A stretch of 51,326 bases of DNA from Erwinia psidii (lineage in GTDB: Bacteria > Pseudomonadota > Gammaproteobacteria > Enterobacterales > Enterobacteriaceae): assembly GCF_003846135.1 (NCBI RefSeq), contig NZ_RHHM01000022.1, positions 1 through 51,326 on the forward strand, written 5' to 3'. The translations under genes and the position numbers were made by a program. Of the stretch, positions 8,068 to 18,573 are shown one piece after another (within the stretch, counting starts at the first letter, position 1; every line of letters starts with the position of its first letter). Under the pieces are notes generated by a model. The model saw only the letters and a program-made list of their open reading frames with translations, did not search any database and was not told where the DNA came from.

Positions 8068-9126
8068 TTGCGTCCCGACAAGCCGCTATCGGCCCTTGAA
8101 TTTACCCTGTACCGCAACTATCGCATTGTGCACGGCATTCGCATTGCACTGGCTTTTGTGTTGACCTTTTTACTGGTGCGACTGCTGGCGATCCCGGAAG
8201 GTACCTGGCCGCTGATCACCCTGGTGGTCGTCATGGGGCCCGTTTCGTCATGGGGAAATGTACTACCACGGGCGGTGCAGCGCATCGGTGGCACGCTGTC
8301 TGGTTCGGTCTCCGGGCTGATTGCCCTGAAGCTGGAACTGTTTTCACTGCCGGTGATGCTGGTCTGGTGCACGTTGGTGATGTTTTTGTGCGGCTTTTGG
8401 ACGCTGGGCAAACACCCCTATGTGGCGCTGCTCACGGGTATCACGCTGGCGGTGATTTGTGGTGCGCCCGCGGGCGATATGACCACGGCACTGTGGCGGG
8501 GTGGGGATGTGGTGTTTGGTTCAGTTCTGGCGTTGTTGTTTACCAGCATCTTTCCGCAGAAAGCCTATATTCACTGGCGGATAAAACTGTCTGACTCACT
8601 GCTGGAAACGGCAAAAATTTACCATGCCGCGTTTTCGCCTAATCTGGTGGAGAAGCCCCGCCTGACGCGGCCATTACAACGACTGATGACCGGCGTGGTG
8701 AAGATGCGCGCGCTGATCGAACCCTCCAGCAAGGAAACGCGCACACCCCGCTCGGTGTTCGAAGGTATCCAGACCCTGAACCGTAATATCGCCTGTACCC
8801 TGGAATTGCTGATTAACGCCTGCTGGGCCTCGCGCGAGAGCCATCTGATTATGCTGCATGCGCCGGCGCTGCGGCGCGCCCAGCATATGACGGAGAGTAC
8901 GTTGCGCGCGCTCTCCAGAGCCGTGATTGAAGGGCGCCCGGAGAACATCGCTGCCAACAGTGCGGTGCTGGCAGATATCAGTCGCGAGCTTCGCACGCTG
9001 ATCGGCGAGTCCACCAGCAATGAACTGGTAGAGACGCCAATCCACGGCTATGTCTGGCTGAATCTTGAAATGGCCGGACAGCTGGAAAGATTGTCAGATT
9101 TAATACGGTTGGTACTGCGTAAATAA
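8068..9126 (+). CDS. yeeA: YeeA, inner-membrane protein of the FUSC type
   Basis: A 352-residue protein, the same length as E. coli YeeA. The N-terminal half has about six membrane helices (residues 25-165), the second half is a cytoplasmic helical domain (about 170-352). Blocks shared with E. coli include YRNYRIVHGIRIALAF, TWPLITLVVVMGP and the C-terminal ETPIHGYVWLNLEMA. The start is a TTG at 8068 preceded by AGGAGAG at ideal distance, giving the family's MRxDKxLS beginning. FUSC-type proteins are linked to export of aromatic acids, but the substrate of YeeA is not established. Lies between dacD and tmaR, an order partly shared with E. coli. Confidence 0.92.
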   Translation: MRPDKPLSALEFTLYRNYRIVHGIRIALAFVLTFLLVRLLAIPEGTWPLITLVVVMGPVSSWGNVLPRAVQRIGGTLSGSVSGLIALKLELFSLPVMLVWCTLVMFLCGFWTLGKHPYVALLTGITLAVICGAPAGDMTTALWRGGDVVFGSVLALLFTSIFPQKAYIHWRIKLSDSLLETAKIYHAAFSPNLVEKPRLTRPLQRLMTGVVKMRALIEPSSKETRTPRSVFEGIQTLNRNIACTLELLINACWASRESHLIMLHAPALRRAQHMTESTLRALSRAVIEGRPENIAANSAVLADISRELRTLIGESTSNELVETPIHGYVWLNLEMAGQLERLSDLIRLVLRK

Positions 9127-9275
9127 ATGATTTGCATAACCTACTGCACGCGATGTCGCTTCGCGGTAAGATAACCACAGTCCGACTCAAGATTGCCACC
9201 GGCAGCGGTCATCCGTTAAGCCGGTGGTGATGATAATAACGCCTGTGTCAACAGGCCTGAATGAAAGGTGTTTCC

Positions 9276-9596
9276 ATGGAAAATGCAAAGCAATCATTTC
9301 AGGACGTACTGGAGTTCGTCCGCATGTTTCGTCGTAAAAACAAGTTGCAACGCGAAATCCACGACAACGAAAAGAAAATTCGTGATAACCAGAAACGCGT
9401 TCTGTTACTGGATAACCTGAGCGAATACATCAAGCCGGGTATGAGCATCGAAGCAATCCAGGAAATTATCAGCAGTATGCGCAGTGACTATGAAGATCGT
9501 GTTGATGACTACATCATCAAAAATGCCGACCTGTCGAAAGAGCGGCGCGACCTGTCGAAAAAACTTAAGGCAATGGGTGAGCCAAAAGCGCACTGA
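9276..9596 (+). CDS. tmaR: TmaR (YeeX), pole-localising protein for PTS enzyme I
   Basis: A 106-residue, highly charged, coiled-coil protein. [40 protein letters not shown] and [20 protein letters not shown] nearly equal E. coli TmaR. In E. coli TmaR forms clusters at the cell pole and binds enzyme I of the phosphotransferase system, tuning sugar uptake. The start is the ATG at 9276 (MENAKQSF); the in-frame ATG at 9261 would add five residues not found in the family. Confidence 0.93.
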   Translation: MENAKQSFQDVLEFVRMFRRKNKLQREIHDNEKKIRDNQKRVLLLDNLSEYIKPGMSIEAIQEIISSMRSDYEDRVDDYIIKNADLSKERRDLSKKLKAMGEPKAH

Positions 9597-10293
9597 CCGT
9601 CTGACCGATCCTGCACGGACAATGGAAAAACGTTAAGGGCAATATTTTGTCTCTGCGCTGCGGTTAATGGCATTTTAACCGGAGACAGGCGCTTGAACAT
9701 CGTGCATTGTTAGCGTTTGTTTTCTCAGTACCCCGTTGATGGGGTGCTGAAAGCAGCAGGTGGAGAGATGATCTGCTTTTTTACTGTTGCACTCAGCTCA
9801 CCAGCCCCATCGTTGCCAAACCTGAATACTGTCTCTTATTGCTTTCATCAGTACGGATATTCCATCATTATCATGGCATGGGAAAGTATGATTCACCGGC
9901 AGGACATACGGTGGCATCGTCTGCTAATCTTCCCCTCATGCCGTTATCCGTCTCCTGCTCTCTGACAGAGCCAGTTTGCTTCCCGTACCCGTCCTGAAAG
10001 GCCGGTGTGGTGGCTGAATAACCGCTTATCCCCGTCCTGATGCCTCTGTGTCAGTCGGACCATGCAGGTTTGCGCCACCTGTACCTGATGTCTGATGTCT
10101 GATGTCTGATGTGGCAACGTCTCCCTTCGCCCGTGGTAGTGGCGACGGACAACCCTCACCGTGCATGGTTTTTTCAGCGAACTGTCCCGCGTGGTATATT
10201 CCCGTACGATGTGTGTTGATAACTGCATGCCGGGTGATGGTTTTTCCTGAAGCCTTAAATGGTACAGGGTGAAAAGAAACCGCGAAAAAGGCT
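9597..10293. other. Gene-free stretch between tmaR and yeeO
   Basis: About 700 bases with no recognisable gene. It contains a 7-bp stem CGGTTAA (9661-9667) / TTAACCG (9675-9681) with a seven-base loop, which may serve as a weak terminator for tmaR, and the short heptamer repeat at 10089-10112. I searched it for a tRNA-Asn, because asn tRNA genes lie next to yeeO in E. coli, and saw none. Confidence 0.5.
10089..10112. repeat. Short heptamer tandem repeat (TGTCTGA, just over three copies)
   Basis: TGTCTGA is repeated three times in a row (10089-10109) with part of a fourth copy. The unit length and composition resemble the larger TGCCAGA array at 13118-13222 (five of seven bases the same), so both may come from the same kind of repeat family. 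Confidence 0.8.
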
Positions 10294-11793
10294 TTGCATA
10301 TTACGCAGGCTTTACCCATCATTTGCCAGAGCCTTCTTAACGCTTCCTCTTCTCTGGCAGGCATAACCTTGCAAAACTTCATCGCGACTCTGCTTCAGGC
10401 AATCAGGCATTCGGCGTGGTATCAGAAACGACATTCCTCGCGGGTTTTATTCTGGCGTGAGATTACCCCGCTGGCGGTGCCGATCTTTTTTGAAAACCTC
10501 TGTGTCCTGCTGATGGGCGTACTCAGTACCTTTCTGGTGAGCTGGTTGGGTAAAGAGGCGATGGCCGGTGTGGGGCTGGCGGACAGCTTCAATATGGTGG
10601 TGATCTCCTTCTTTGCAGCAATAGATCTGGGGACGACGGTGGTGGTGGCTTTCAGCCTGGGGAAACTGAACCGCGAACGGGCACAGGCGGCGGCGCGACA
10701 GTCACTGGTACTGATGACACTGTTTGCCATCCTGCTGGCGGCGGGGATCGAGTTTTATGGCGAGCAGATTATCGATCTGATTGCGGAAAATGCCGACCCC
10801 AGAGTGAAAGCGCTGGCGCTGATTTACCTTAATATCACCGCCTGGAGCTATCCGGCGGCGGCTATTGCGCTGATAGGCTGCGGTGCGCTGCGCGGTGCGG
10901 GCAACACCAGGATCCCGATGTTGATCAATGGTGGCATGAATATCCTTAATATCATTTTCAGCACCGTGATGATCTATGGTTGCTTTGGCTGGAAGGGAAT
11001 GGGCTTTGCCGGCGCGGGGCTGGGGCTGACGCTTTCACGCTATGTTGGTGCAGTGGCGGTGATTTATGTGCTGGCGATCGGTTTTAATCCTCAACTGAAA
11101 ATTACCCTGCGGAGTTACTTCTCCCGGCTGGACAGCAGCATTCTGCGGGAAGTGCTGGGTATTGGTGTGCCTGCCAGCATTGAGTCGGTACTGTTTAACG
11201 GTGGCAAATTACTGACACAGGTCTTTGTGGCGGGCATGGGCACCGATGTGATTGCCGGCAATTTTATCGCGTTTTCAATCGCATCAATCATCAACCTGCC
11301 GGGTAACGCGCTGGGTTCCGCGGCCACCATCATCGTTGGCACCCGGTTGGGAAAAGGTCAGCTTGGTCAGCCTGAACGTCAGCTGAAGAATATTTTTTGG
11401 TTATCCACCGTTGGCCTCTGTCTGTTGGCCTGGCTGTCCGTGCCTCTGGCCGGGCTGCTCGCCTCTTTTTACACCAAAGAAGAAGATGTTATCCATGTGG
11501 TAAAGGTACTGATTTGGCTTAACGCCGCCTTTATGCCGATCTGGGCAGCATCGTGGGTACTTCCTGCCGGGCTGAAAGGGGCGCGGGATGCACGATTCAC
11601 CATGTGGGTTTCGATGCTGGGTATGTGGGGGTGCCGGATCGTGGCAGGGTACACGCTGGGTGTGGTGCTGGGCTTTGGCGTGGTGGGGGTCTGGCTCGGC
11701 ATGTTTCTTGACTGGATGGTGCGGGGCGTCTTCTTCTACCGAAGGATGACCAGCGGACGCTGGTTGTGGAAATACACCAAACCGGCACCCTGA
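10294..11793 (+). CDS. yeeO: MATE-family efflux transporter YeeO
   Basis: A membrane transporter of up to 499 residues with twelve helices. RVLFWREITPLAVPIFFENL, CVLLMGVLSTFLVSWLGKEA and GVGLADSFNMVVI match E. coli YeeO closely, as do GAGNTRIPMLINGGMNILNI and the C-terminal WLWKY. MATE proteins exchange Na+ or H+ for drugs or metabolites; E. coli YeeO has been reported to export flavins and dipeptides. The start is uncertain: the ATG at 10294 has no good ribosome site, while a TTG at 10369 stands near GGCAGG and would give 474 residues. A gene for a siderophore precursor enzyme (entC) follows 89 bases later on the same strand. Confidence 0.9.
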   Translation: MHITQALPIICQSLLNASSSLAGITLQNFIATLLQAIRHSAWYQKRHSSRVLFWREITPLAVPIFFENLCVLLMGVLSTFLVSWLGKEAMAGVGLADSFNMVVISFFAAIDLGTTVVVAFSLGKLNRERAQAAARQSLVLMTLFAILLAAGIEFYGEQIIDLIAENADPRVKALALIYLNITAWSYPAAAIALIGCGALRGAGNTRIPMLINGGMNILNIIFSTVMIYGCFGWKGMGFAGAGLGLTLSRYVGAVAVIYVLAIGFNPQLKITLRSYFSRLDSSILREVLGIGVPASIESVLFNGGKLLTQVFVAGMGTDVIAGNFIAFSIASIINLPGNALGSAATIIVGTRLGKGQLGQPERQLKNIFWLSTVGLCLLAWLSVPLAGLLASFYTKEEDVIHVVKVLIWLNAAFMPIWAASWVLPAGLKGARDARFTMWVSMLGMWGCRIVAGYTLGVVLGFGVVGVWLGMFLDWMVRGVFFYRRMTSGRWLWKYTKPAP

Positions 11794-11882
11794 TACTGTG
11801 TTGGTGAATTATGTCGCAGAGATAACGGACAATCTCAATATGACCATCCTTAATCAGGGCCTGACCGTTACTGAGGGCCATC

Positions 11883-13064
11883 ATGACGATATGCAATAAG
11901 GTCGGCGCCGGATGTTTACCGGTTTCTCCTGGGGCGGAGAGCTTCCTGTTCACTTCATGCTGGAAGAGTCTGGTAACCGAGGGGCGGCTTATCTCAGTGG
12001 AAACGCCAGCCAGCCAGGGGGATAAACTGGAGGGGGCGTTCCAGCAGGCGGTACGCAGTGCGTTTGCTGCCGCAAGGGCAACGGGCATGGTACGGCCACT
12101 GCTGGTGGGGGCGATCCCTTTTGATACGCGCCAACCATCCGCGCTGTTCATTCCCCGGCACAGTTATTTTTTTAACCGACGGCAGTGGCAGCCAGCAGGC
12201 ATACCAAATGGCGGGCAGTGGCCGCCGGAAGCAACTGAACAAAGGGCGCTACCGGAAAAAGCGGCTTTTATGGCGATGGTGGCAAAAGCGGCGCAGGCCA
12301 CCGCAAGGCCGGGGCTGGATAAAGTGGTGCTGTCGCGGCTGATTGAGATAACTACCGCCCAGCCATTACACCCCGCCGCCGTTGTTCACCGGCTGGTGGC
12401 GCTGAATCCGGGCTGCTACCATTTTTATCTGCCGCTGGCAGACGGCAGCAGTTTACTGGGCGCCAGCCCTGAACTTCTGTTACGTAAATCTGGCCATCAT
12501 TTTTCCTCGTTGCCGCTGGCCGGTTCAGCGCCGCGCGACCTTACCAGCCTTCAACAGGATCATGATATTGGGGCACGGCTGATGCGTTCGCAGAAAGATC
12601 GCTTCGAGCACCAGCTGGTGACGCAGGCAATGCGGCAGCTGCTCCAGCCTCGCAGTTTATCGCTCGATATATCGCAACAGCCAACGCTGATTACCACCCC
12701 GACACTATGGCACCTTGCCACGCAGATTGAGGGCGAAGTGCGATCTGAGCAGGAAAATGCCCTGTCGCTGGCCTGCCTGCTGCACCCCACGCCAGCCCTG
12801 AGCGGCCACCCTCACGTGGCGGCCCGACAATGGATTACACAGCTTGAGCCGTTTGACCGCCAGTTGTTTGGTGGCATAGTCGGCTGGTGCGATGAAGCAG
12901 GTAACGGCGAGTGGGTGGTAACCATTCGCTGTGCCACGCTTGCGGGTAACCGCATTCGGCTGTTCGCTGGGGCGGGGATTGTTCCGGCTTCGGAACCGGA
13001 AGCAGAATGGAATGAAACCGGAACAAAACTCAGCACCATGCTGAAGGTTTTTGGTCTGCGATAA
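11883..13064 (+). CDS. entC: Isochorismate synthase EntC
   Basis: Converts chorismate to isochorismate, the first step to 2,3-dihydroxybenzoate in catecholate siderophore synthesis. The 393-residue protein aligns along its length with E. coli Ent[85 protein letters not shown] and [10 protein letters not shown], with the chorismate-binding Glu and Lys motifs kept. The start at 11883 has GAGGG before it. No entA, entB, entE or entF is adjacent, so it is an orphan here. It could feed a catecholate pathway elsewhere or support the salicylate pathway next door, though the YbtS domain does not need it. Confidence 0.9.
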   Translation: MTICNKVGAGCLPVSPGAESFLFTSCWKSLVTEGRLISVETPASQGDKLEGAFQQAVRSAFAAARATGMVRPLLVGAIPFDTRQPSALFIPRHSYFFNRRQWQPAGIPNGGQWPPEATEQRALPEKAAFMAMVAKAAQATARPGLDKVVLSRLIEITTAQPLHPAAVVHRLVALNPGCYHFYLPLADGSSLLGASPELLLRKSGHHFSSLPLAGSAPRDLTSLQQDHDIGARLMRSQKDRFEHQLVTQAMRQLLQPRSLSLDISQQPTLITTPTLWHLATQIEGEVRSEQENALSLACLLHPTPALSGHPHVAARQWITQLEPFDRQLFGGIVGWCDEAGNGEWVVTIRCATLAGNRIRLFAGAGIVPASEPEAEWNETGTKLSTMLKVFGLR

Positions 13065-13117
13065 AAGAGGGGGCAATGTTATTCTCACCCAACCAAAGAC
13101 TGCATATTCTGGCGGTT

Positions 13118-13222
13118 TGCCAGATGCCAGATGCCAGATGCCAGATGCCAGATGCCAGATGCCAGATGCCAGATGCCAGATGCCAGATGCCAGATGCCAG
13201 ATGCCAGATGCCAGATGCCAGA
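13118..13222. repeat. Heptamer tandem array, 15 copies of TGCCAGA
   Basis: Fifteen perfect head-to-tail copies of TGCCAGA fill 105 bases between the entC stop (13064) and the start of the glucosidase gene (13388). Perfect copies point to active slippage during replication. As 7 is not a multiple of 3, all frames through it give a seven-residue peptide repeat (such as MPDARCQ), which explains several spurious open frames. The rest of this 323-base gap holds no gene; it must include the promoter of the glucosidase gene. Confidence 0.97.
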
Positions 13223-13312
13223 TGTGGGGAATATGGCCTGACGCCCGGCGGCACAAGGGATGAAAACTACCTCTGTTGCGTAGGGTGTTGCAATACGGCC
13301 AGGAGAACTTGA

Positions 13313-14830
<1,518 letters not shown>

Positions 14831-14841
14831 CTGAGCGGGGC

Positions 14842-14866
14842 GGCTGCCGTGGAATGCACGGCAGCC
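14842..14866. terminator. Bidirectional hairpin between glucosidase and siderophore operon
   Basis: Perfect 10-bp stem GGCTGCCGTG (14842-14851) / CACGGCAGCC (14857-14866) with loop GAATG, in the 42 bases between two convergent genes. No clear T run on either side, so it may act as a general barrier rather than a strong terminator. Confidence 0.65.
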
Positions 14867-14872
14867 TGAATA

Positions 14873-17791
14873 TTACATCCTTTCTTCACTGTTCAGGGCA
14901 AACAGCCAGGGCGCCACCGAACTCAGTTTTTCACTGGTTTCCTCCCATTCCCGTTCTGGCATTGACTGTGCTACCAGGCCGGCACCGGCACGCAGCCAGC
15001 AGCGCTCACCATCACAATAGGTGGCACGCAGCACCAGTGCGGCATCCAGCTGTCCATCGCTGTCGGTAATCAGTACACAACCGCTATACAAACCACGTCG
15101 TTCACGCTCGTGGCGACGGATACTTTCCAGCGCTGCCGCCTTTGGAATACCGGATGCGGTCACGGCGGGAAACAGTTTCTCAAAAGCGGTCCAGGGGCTG
15201 GCATCATCAGCCAGAATGCCACTCACCTCTGAGGCGAGATGCTGCACGCTGCCGCGCTCCAGCACCGACATAAACGCATTTACCGTCACGCTCCCCGGGC
15301 GACAGACCTGCTCCATTTCTTCTGTCGCCAGTTTCACCGAAACGGCGTGTTCGGCAATTTCCTTGCTGTCGCTGAGCAGCTGCTGTCGCAGTTGCGCATT
15401 GGTCGCGGCATCGCCGGTCAGGGCACGGGTACCCGCCAATGGCTGTGTGGTAACCTGTCGGTTGGCGTCCACCGCAACAACAATTTCCGGGCTGAAGCCA
15501 TAGGCCTGAAAGTTACCCTGTTGTAACAGAAAAGATCGCGCTGGGGTGTTACGTTGTCTGCCTGCATAATAGCTCCCCACCATATCCACCGGCGTTGTCA
15601 CCTCCACCGTCCGCGAGAGGATCACTTTCTGATAACGTCCTTCCTGCATATCCTGAACAGCAGAGGCAACCTGCTGCTCATAAGACTGTCGTCCTGTGGC
15701 ACGGACATCCACGCTGACCGGCGTGATGCCGTGCGGCAGGGGAAGCCGCCCGACATCGCTCAGCTGTTGTCTTATCCATGCCATATCGTCGTCGTTCAGT
15801 GCGCGTAACTCGGCCACAGAGGGACGGAGACGAATTTCGTAACGAGGGAGGGTTAGCGTCATTAACCTGCCTGGGTGAGGGTGATGTGCCACACCACAGG
15901 CAAGATAGGACAGCTCGAAATCGGCATGTCCATAGGCTCGCCAGCCGATAAAGGGTACTGTTGCCAGTGCCTTGTCGAGCGCGGCGGCGGGAGAGGCGGC
16001 CTGCCAGCACTCACCGTCACTGCGTCTTACGCTGCCATCGGCCTCAACGGTGATCTCCATCACCGACCCTACGCCGAGCGCCCACTCGCCATGCCGTTCA
16101 TAAAGTGCCACACTGCTGTTTTGCTGTCGCAGATACCCGAACAGCTTTACGGCAAGATCAAGAGGCGTATCGCTGATAGCCACGCTCTCCTGTTGGTAAT
16201 GCCTCATGTCGCTCGTTGTTGCGATACGCTTTATGGCAAGGGTGACCAGCTGACGTTTGTCTATTTTCCTGGCGGCGGTCAACGGCCATTCTGCGATGGC
16301 CTCAATCTGATCCGGTATCTTATAGTCGCTTATCCCCCGTTCGCGTAGTTCTGTCTTGATATACGCCGGGTTGATTGCCCGTCCGGTGGTTTTGATAAAG
16401 ACACAAATCCTCTCTCCCATCAGGGGATCCGGCACGCCTACGGCGACGGCAGCGTGAACGCCATGCAGGGCGCTGATTGCCTCTTCCACCTCGGCGGCAG
16501 AGATTTTTTCCCCGGCGCGGTTGATTTGCTCCTTGATGCGCCCCTCAACGATCAGATTGCCCAGCGCATCGCGGCGTACCAGATCGCCAGAACAGTAATA
16601 GCCATCCATCGTGAAAGAGGACGCGTTGTGTGCTGGCGCACGGAAATAACCCCGGATCGTGTAAGGGCCACGCGTCAGCAGCTGGCCGGTTTCACCCTCT
16701 GCCACGTCATTATCCTGCTCATCGACAATGCGGATTTCATCTTCCGGCGACAGCGGTCGCCCCTGAGTTTGGATAATGGTGTCCAGCGAGTCGTCAAGGC
16801 GGGTGTAGCAAAGTAACCCTTCTGCCATGCCAAACACCTGCTGTAACTGACAGCCCATCACTTCCACCAGCTGGCGGGCCAGTCCGGCCTCCAGTCTGGC
16901 ACCTCCAACCTGAATCACCTGCAGGCTGGCAAGAGAGCTGTCTTCCCACTCACGCCCCTCCACCCAGAGTTTTGCCAGCGGCGGCACCAGTGCCACATGG
17001 GTGACGTGCTGTTTTTCTATCAGCGGCATGGTTTCGTCACAGCTGGCTGAGGTGGTAGTGACCACCTTGCCACCACACTGCCAGGTGCCGAGTACACCCG
17101 GGGATGCCAGGGTGAAATTATGTGCCGCAGGGAGAACGGCCAGAAATACCATACGGCTGTTAAATCCACACAGCCTGGCTGACGCCGTAAAGTTGTAGAA
17201 GTAGTCGTCATGTGTCCGTGGGATCAGCTTTGGCGTTCCGGTGGTTCCGCCGGAGAGCAGCAACAGTGCGGTATCACCCGGCTCTGGTTCTGGCTGTGGA
17301 CAGGTCGCACCCCACATTTCAGTCAGACTGGCGATGCTCGCGCTGCCCGGGCCATCGCTGACCAGTAGCCGCAAAGTAGGGTGTTTTTGCTGCATCCGGT
17401 TGGCGAGAGCCAGATATTCCGGTCCGTCCGGGATAAAAAAGGCTACCGGTGTCGCAAGCTCAATCAGAGCATTAATATCCTGTTCGCGCTGGTTGGGCAT
17501 TGCCATCACCGGGATGGCGCCCAGCCGCAGCAAGGCAAAGAAGACCGTGTAAAAACCCAGGGTGTTAGGCATCTGCACCATGGCATGATCGCCTGCCCGC
17601 AGGCCTCTGGCATACAGCCCGGCAGCAATCTCTTCGACGCGCTGATACAGCTGCCGGTAAGATAGGGTCTGTTCCTGCTCGTTCACCAGCGCAATCCGGG
17701 AACCATACAGCTGTGCCCAGTGTTGCAGGCAGTGACTGAGGAGAACCGGTTGAACGGTCTGTTCTGGCAATAAAACTGCGTTGTCGGTCAT
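14873..17791 (-). CDS. ybtE-ybtS: Fused salicyl-AMP ligase and salicylate synthase (YbtE-YbtS)
   Basis: One uninterrupted protein of 972 residues. Residues 1 to about 525 are a stand-alone adenylation enzyme like YbtE (DhbE type): the P-loop LSGGTTGTPK at 179-188, YYCSGDL near 405, GRIKEQINRAGEK near 425 and the C-terminal Lys in AARKIDKRQL near 520. It activates salicylate and loads it on the aryl carrier domain of HMWP2. From about 545 to 972 it matches the salicylate synthase YbtS (Irp9, MbtI type): YQKVILSRTVEV, GFSPEIVV, TQPLAGTRAL, SDSKEIAEHAVSV, MSVLERGSVQHL, PAVTASGIPK and LRAGAGLVAQS, so it turns chorismate into salicylate. In Yersinia these are two proteins from two operons. AAGGAAT precedes the ATG at 17791. 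It is the last gene of the operon, 11 bases after ybtT. Confidence 0.92.
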   Translation of the reverse strand: MTDNAVLLPEQTVQPVLLSHCLQHWAQLYGSRIALVNEQEQTLSYRQLYQRVEEIAAGLYARGLRAGDHAMVQMPNTLGFYTVFFALLRLGAIPVMAMPNQREQDINALIELATPVAFFIPDGPEYLALANRMQQKHPTLRLLVSDGPGSASIASLTEMWGATCPQPEPEPGDTALLLLSGGTTGTPKLIPRTHDDYFYNFTASARLCGFNSRMVFLAVLPAAHNFTLASPGVLGTWQCGGKVVTTTSASCDETMPLIEKQHVTHVALVPPLAKLWVEGREWEDSSLASLQVIQVGGARLEAGLARQLVEVMGCQLQQVFGMAEGLLCYTRLDDSLDTIIQTQGRPLSPEDEIRIVDEQDNDVAEGETGQLLTRGPYTIRGYFRAPAHNASSFTMDGYYCSGDLVRRDALGNLIVEGRIKEQINRAGEKISAAEVEEAISALHGVHAAVAVGVPDPLMGERICVFIKTTGRAINPAYIKTELRERGISDYKIPDQIEAIAEWPLTAARKIDKRQLVTLAIKRIATTSDMRHYQQESVAISDTPLDLAVKLFGYLRQQNSSVALYERHGEWALGVGSVMEITVEADGSVRRSDGECWQAASPAAALDKALATVPFIGWRAYGHADFELSYLACGVAHHPHPGRLMTLTLPRYEIRLRPSVAELRALNDDDMAWIRQQLSDVGRLPLPHGITPVSVDVRATGRQSYEQQVASAVQDMQEGRYQKVILSRTVEVTTPVDMVGSYYAGRQRNTPARSFLLQQGNFQAYGFSPEIVVAVDANRQVTTQPLAGTRALTGDAATNAQLRQQLLSDSKEIAEHAVSVKLATEEMEQVCRPGSVTVNAFMSVLERGSVQHLASEVSGILADDASPWTAFEKLFPAVTASGIPKAAALESIRRHERERRGLYSGCVLITDSDGQLDAALVLRATYCDGERCWLRAGAGLVAQSMPEREWEETSEKLSSVAPWLFALNSEERM

Positions 17792-17802
17792 GACAATATT
17801 CC

Positions 17803-18573
17803 TTACCTGAAAGCGTATGAATCGCTTCTGTCAAAGCAGCGCCTGATGTGTTCAAGAAAAGCGGCAGGACGCCGCGTGATGTAAAAATGGTCGCCGGAAA
17901 CGGATACCGGTCCCAGTGGGTTGTTGAGCCACGCTTTCCAGTCAGCAACCTCAGCGGGCGATGCCTCAGGATCGGCACTGCCGCAGACCAGCAGAGTCGG
18001 TGTCTTCAACCGGTCAGCAGCAGAGGGCAGTGACGCATGGCGGTACTGCTCCGTGGCGGTAAAATCTGCCCGTAGCATGGGCATAAAAATGGGCCACAGA
18101 GCAGGCTCGTCAGTCAGCGTCTGCGAACAACCGCCCATCGCCACCAGTCCGGCGATAAACTCATGATCGGCGAGATGGCCGATCGGTTTTCGCCCGGTGA
18201 GGTGTGGTGCATGGCAACCAGAGAGCACCAGGCCGCGTGGAAAGATATTCCGGTGCTCCAGCTGTCGGCACACTTCAAATGCTACCTGAGCACCCATACT
18301 GTGACCGGCAATCACCAGCCGCTGCGGCGCAATGCTGTTAAAACTGCGTTGCTCAAGCAGATCCTTAGCCAGCGCATTGATGCTGTTCACACAGGGTTCT
18401 TTCATCCGGCGATCGCGCCCCGGATAGACCGCCAGCGACACTTCAATCCCTCCTGGCATACTGTCGCGCCAGCCCTGGAAGGCGCTGGCGCTGCCACCGG
18501 CAAAAGGACAGAGCACCAGATGCAGCCCGACGGAACATTCTCCGACAGTCTGCCCCGCCAGCAGCTTATCCAT
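17803..18573 (-). CDS. ybtT: YbtT, external (type II) thioesterase
   Basis: A 256-residue alpha/beta hydrolase of the kind that removes wrong acyl groups from carrier domains of siderophore assembly lines. LCPFAGGSASAF is the oxyanion block, AGHSMGAQ holds the nucleophile Ser92, and the catalytic His lies in SGDHFYI near 231, with CGSADPEASP carrying the likely Asp. The start at 18573 has AGGAGAAG upstream, inside the end of ybtU, so the two genes overlap by 8 bases and are probably coupled in translation. Confidence 0.92.
   Translation of the reverse strand: MDKLLAGQTVGECSVGLHLVLCPFAGGSASAFQGWRDSMPGGIEVSLAVYPGRDRRMKEPCVNSINALAKDLLEQRSFNSIAPQRLVIAGHSMGAQVAFEVCRQLEHRNIFPRGLVLSGCHAPHLTGRKPIGHLADHEFIAGLVAMGGCSQTLTDEPALWPIFMPMLRADFTATEQYRHASLPSAADRLKTPTLLVCGSADPEASPAEVADWKAWLNNPLGPVSVSGDHFYITRRPAAFLEHIRRCFDRSDSYAFR

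Noticed and set aside
9597..10293. tRNA-Asn next to yeeO as island attachment site
   Set aside because: I looked for the tRNA-Asn arms and 3' end on both strands and found none; no integrase gene either.
13118..13222. CRISPR-like array
   Set aside because: Units are seven bases with no spacers; a simple tandem repeat.
15021..15503. Long plus-strand open frames inside irp1, irp2 and ybtE-ybtS
   Set aside because: They are antisense shadows of GC-rich coding sequence; the minus-strand proteins match known families over full length.
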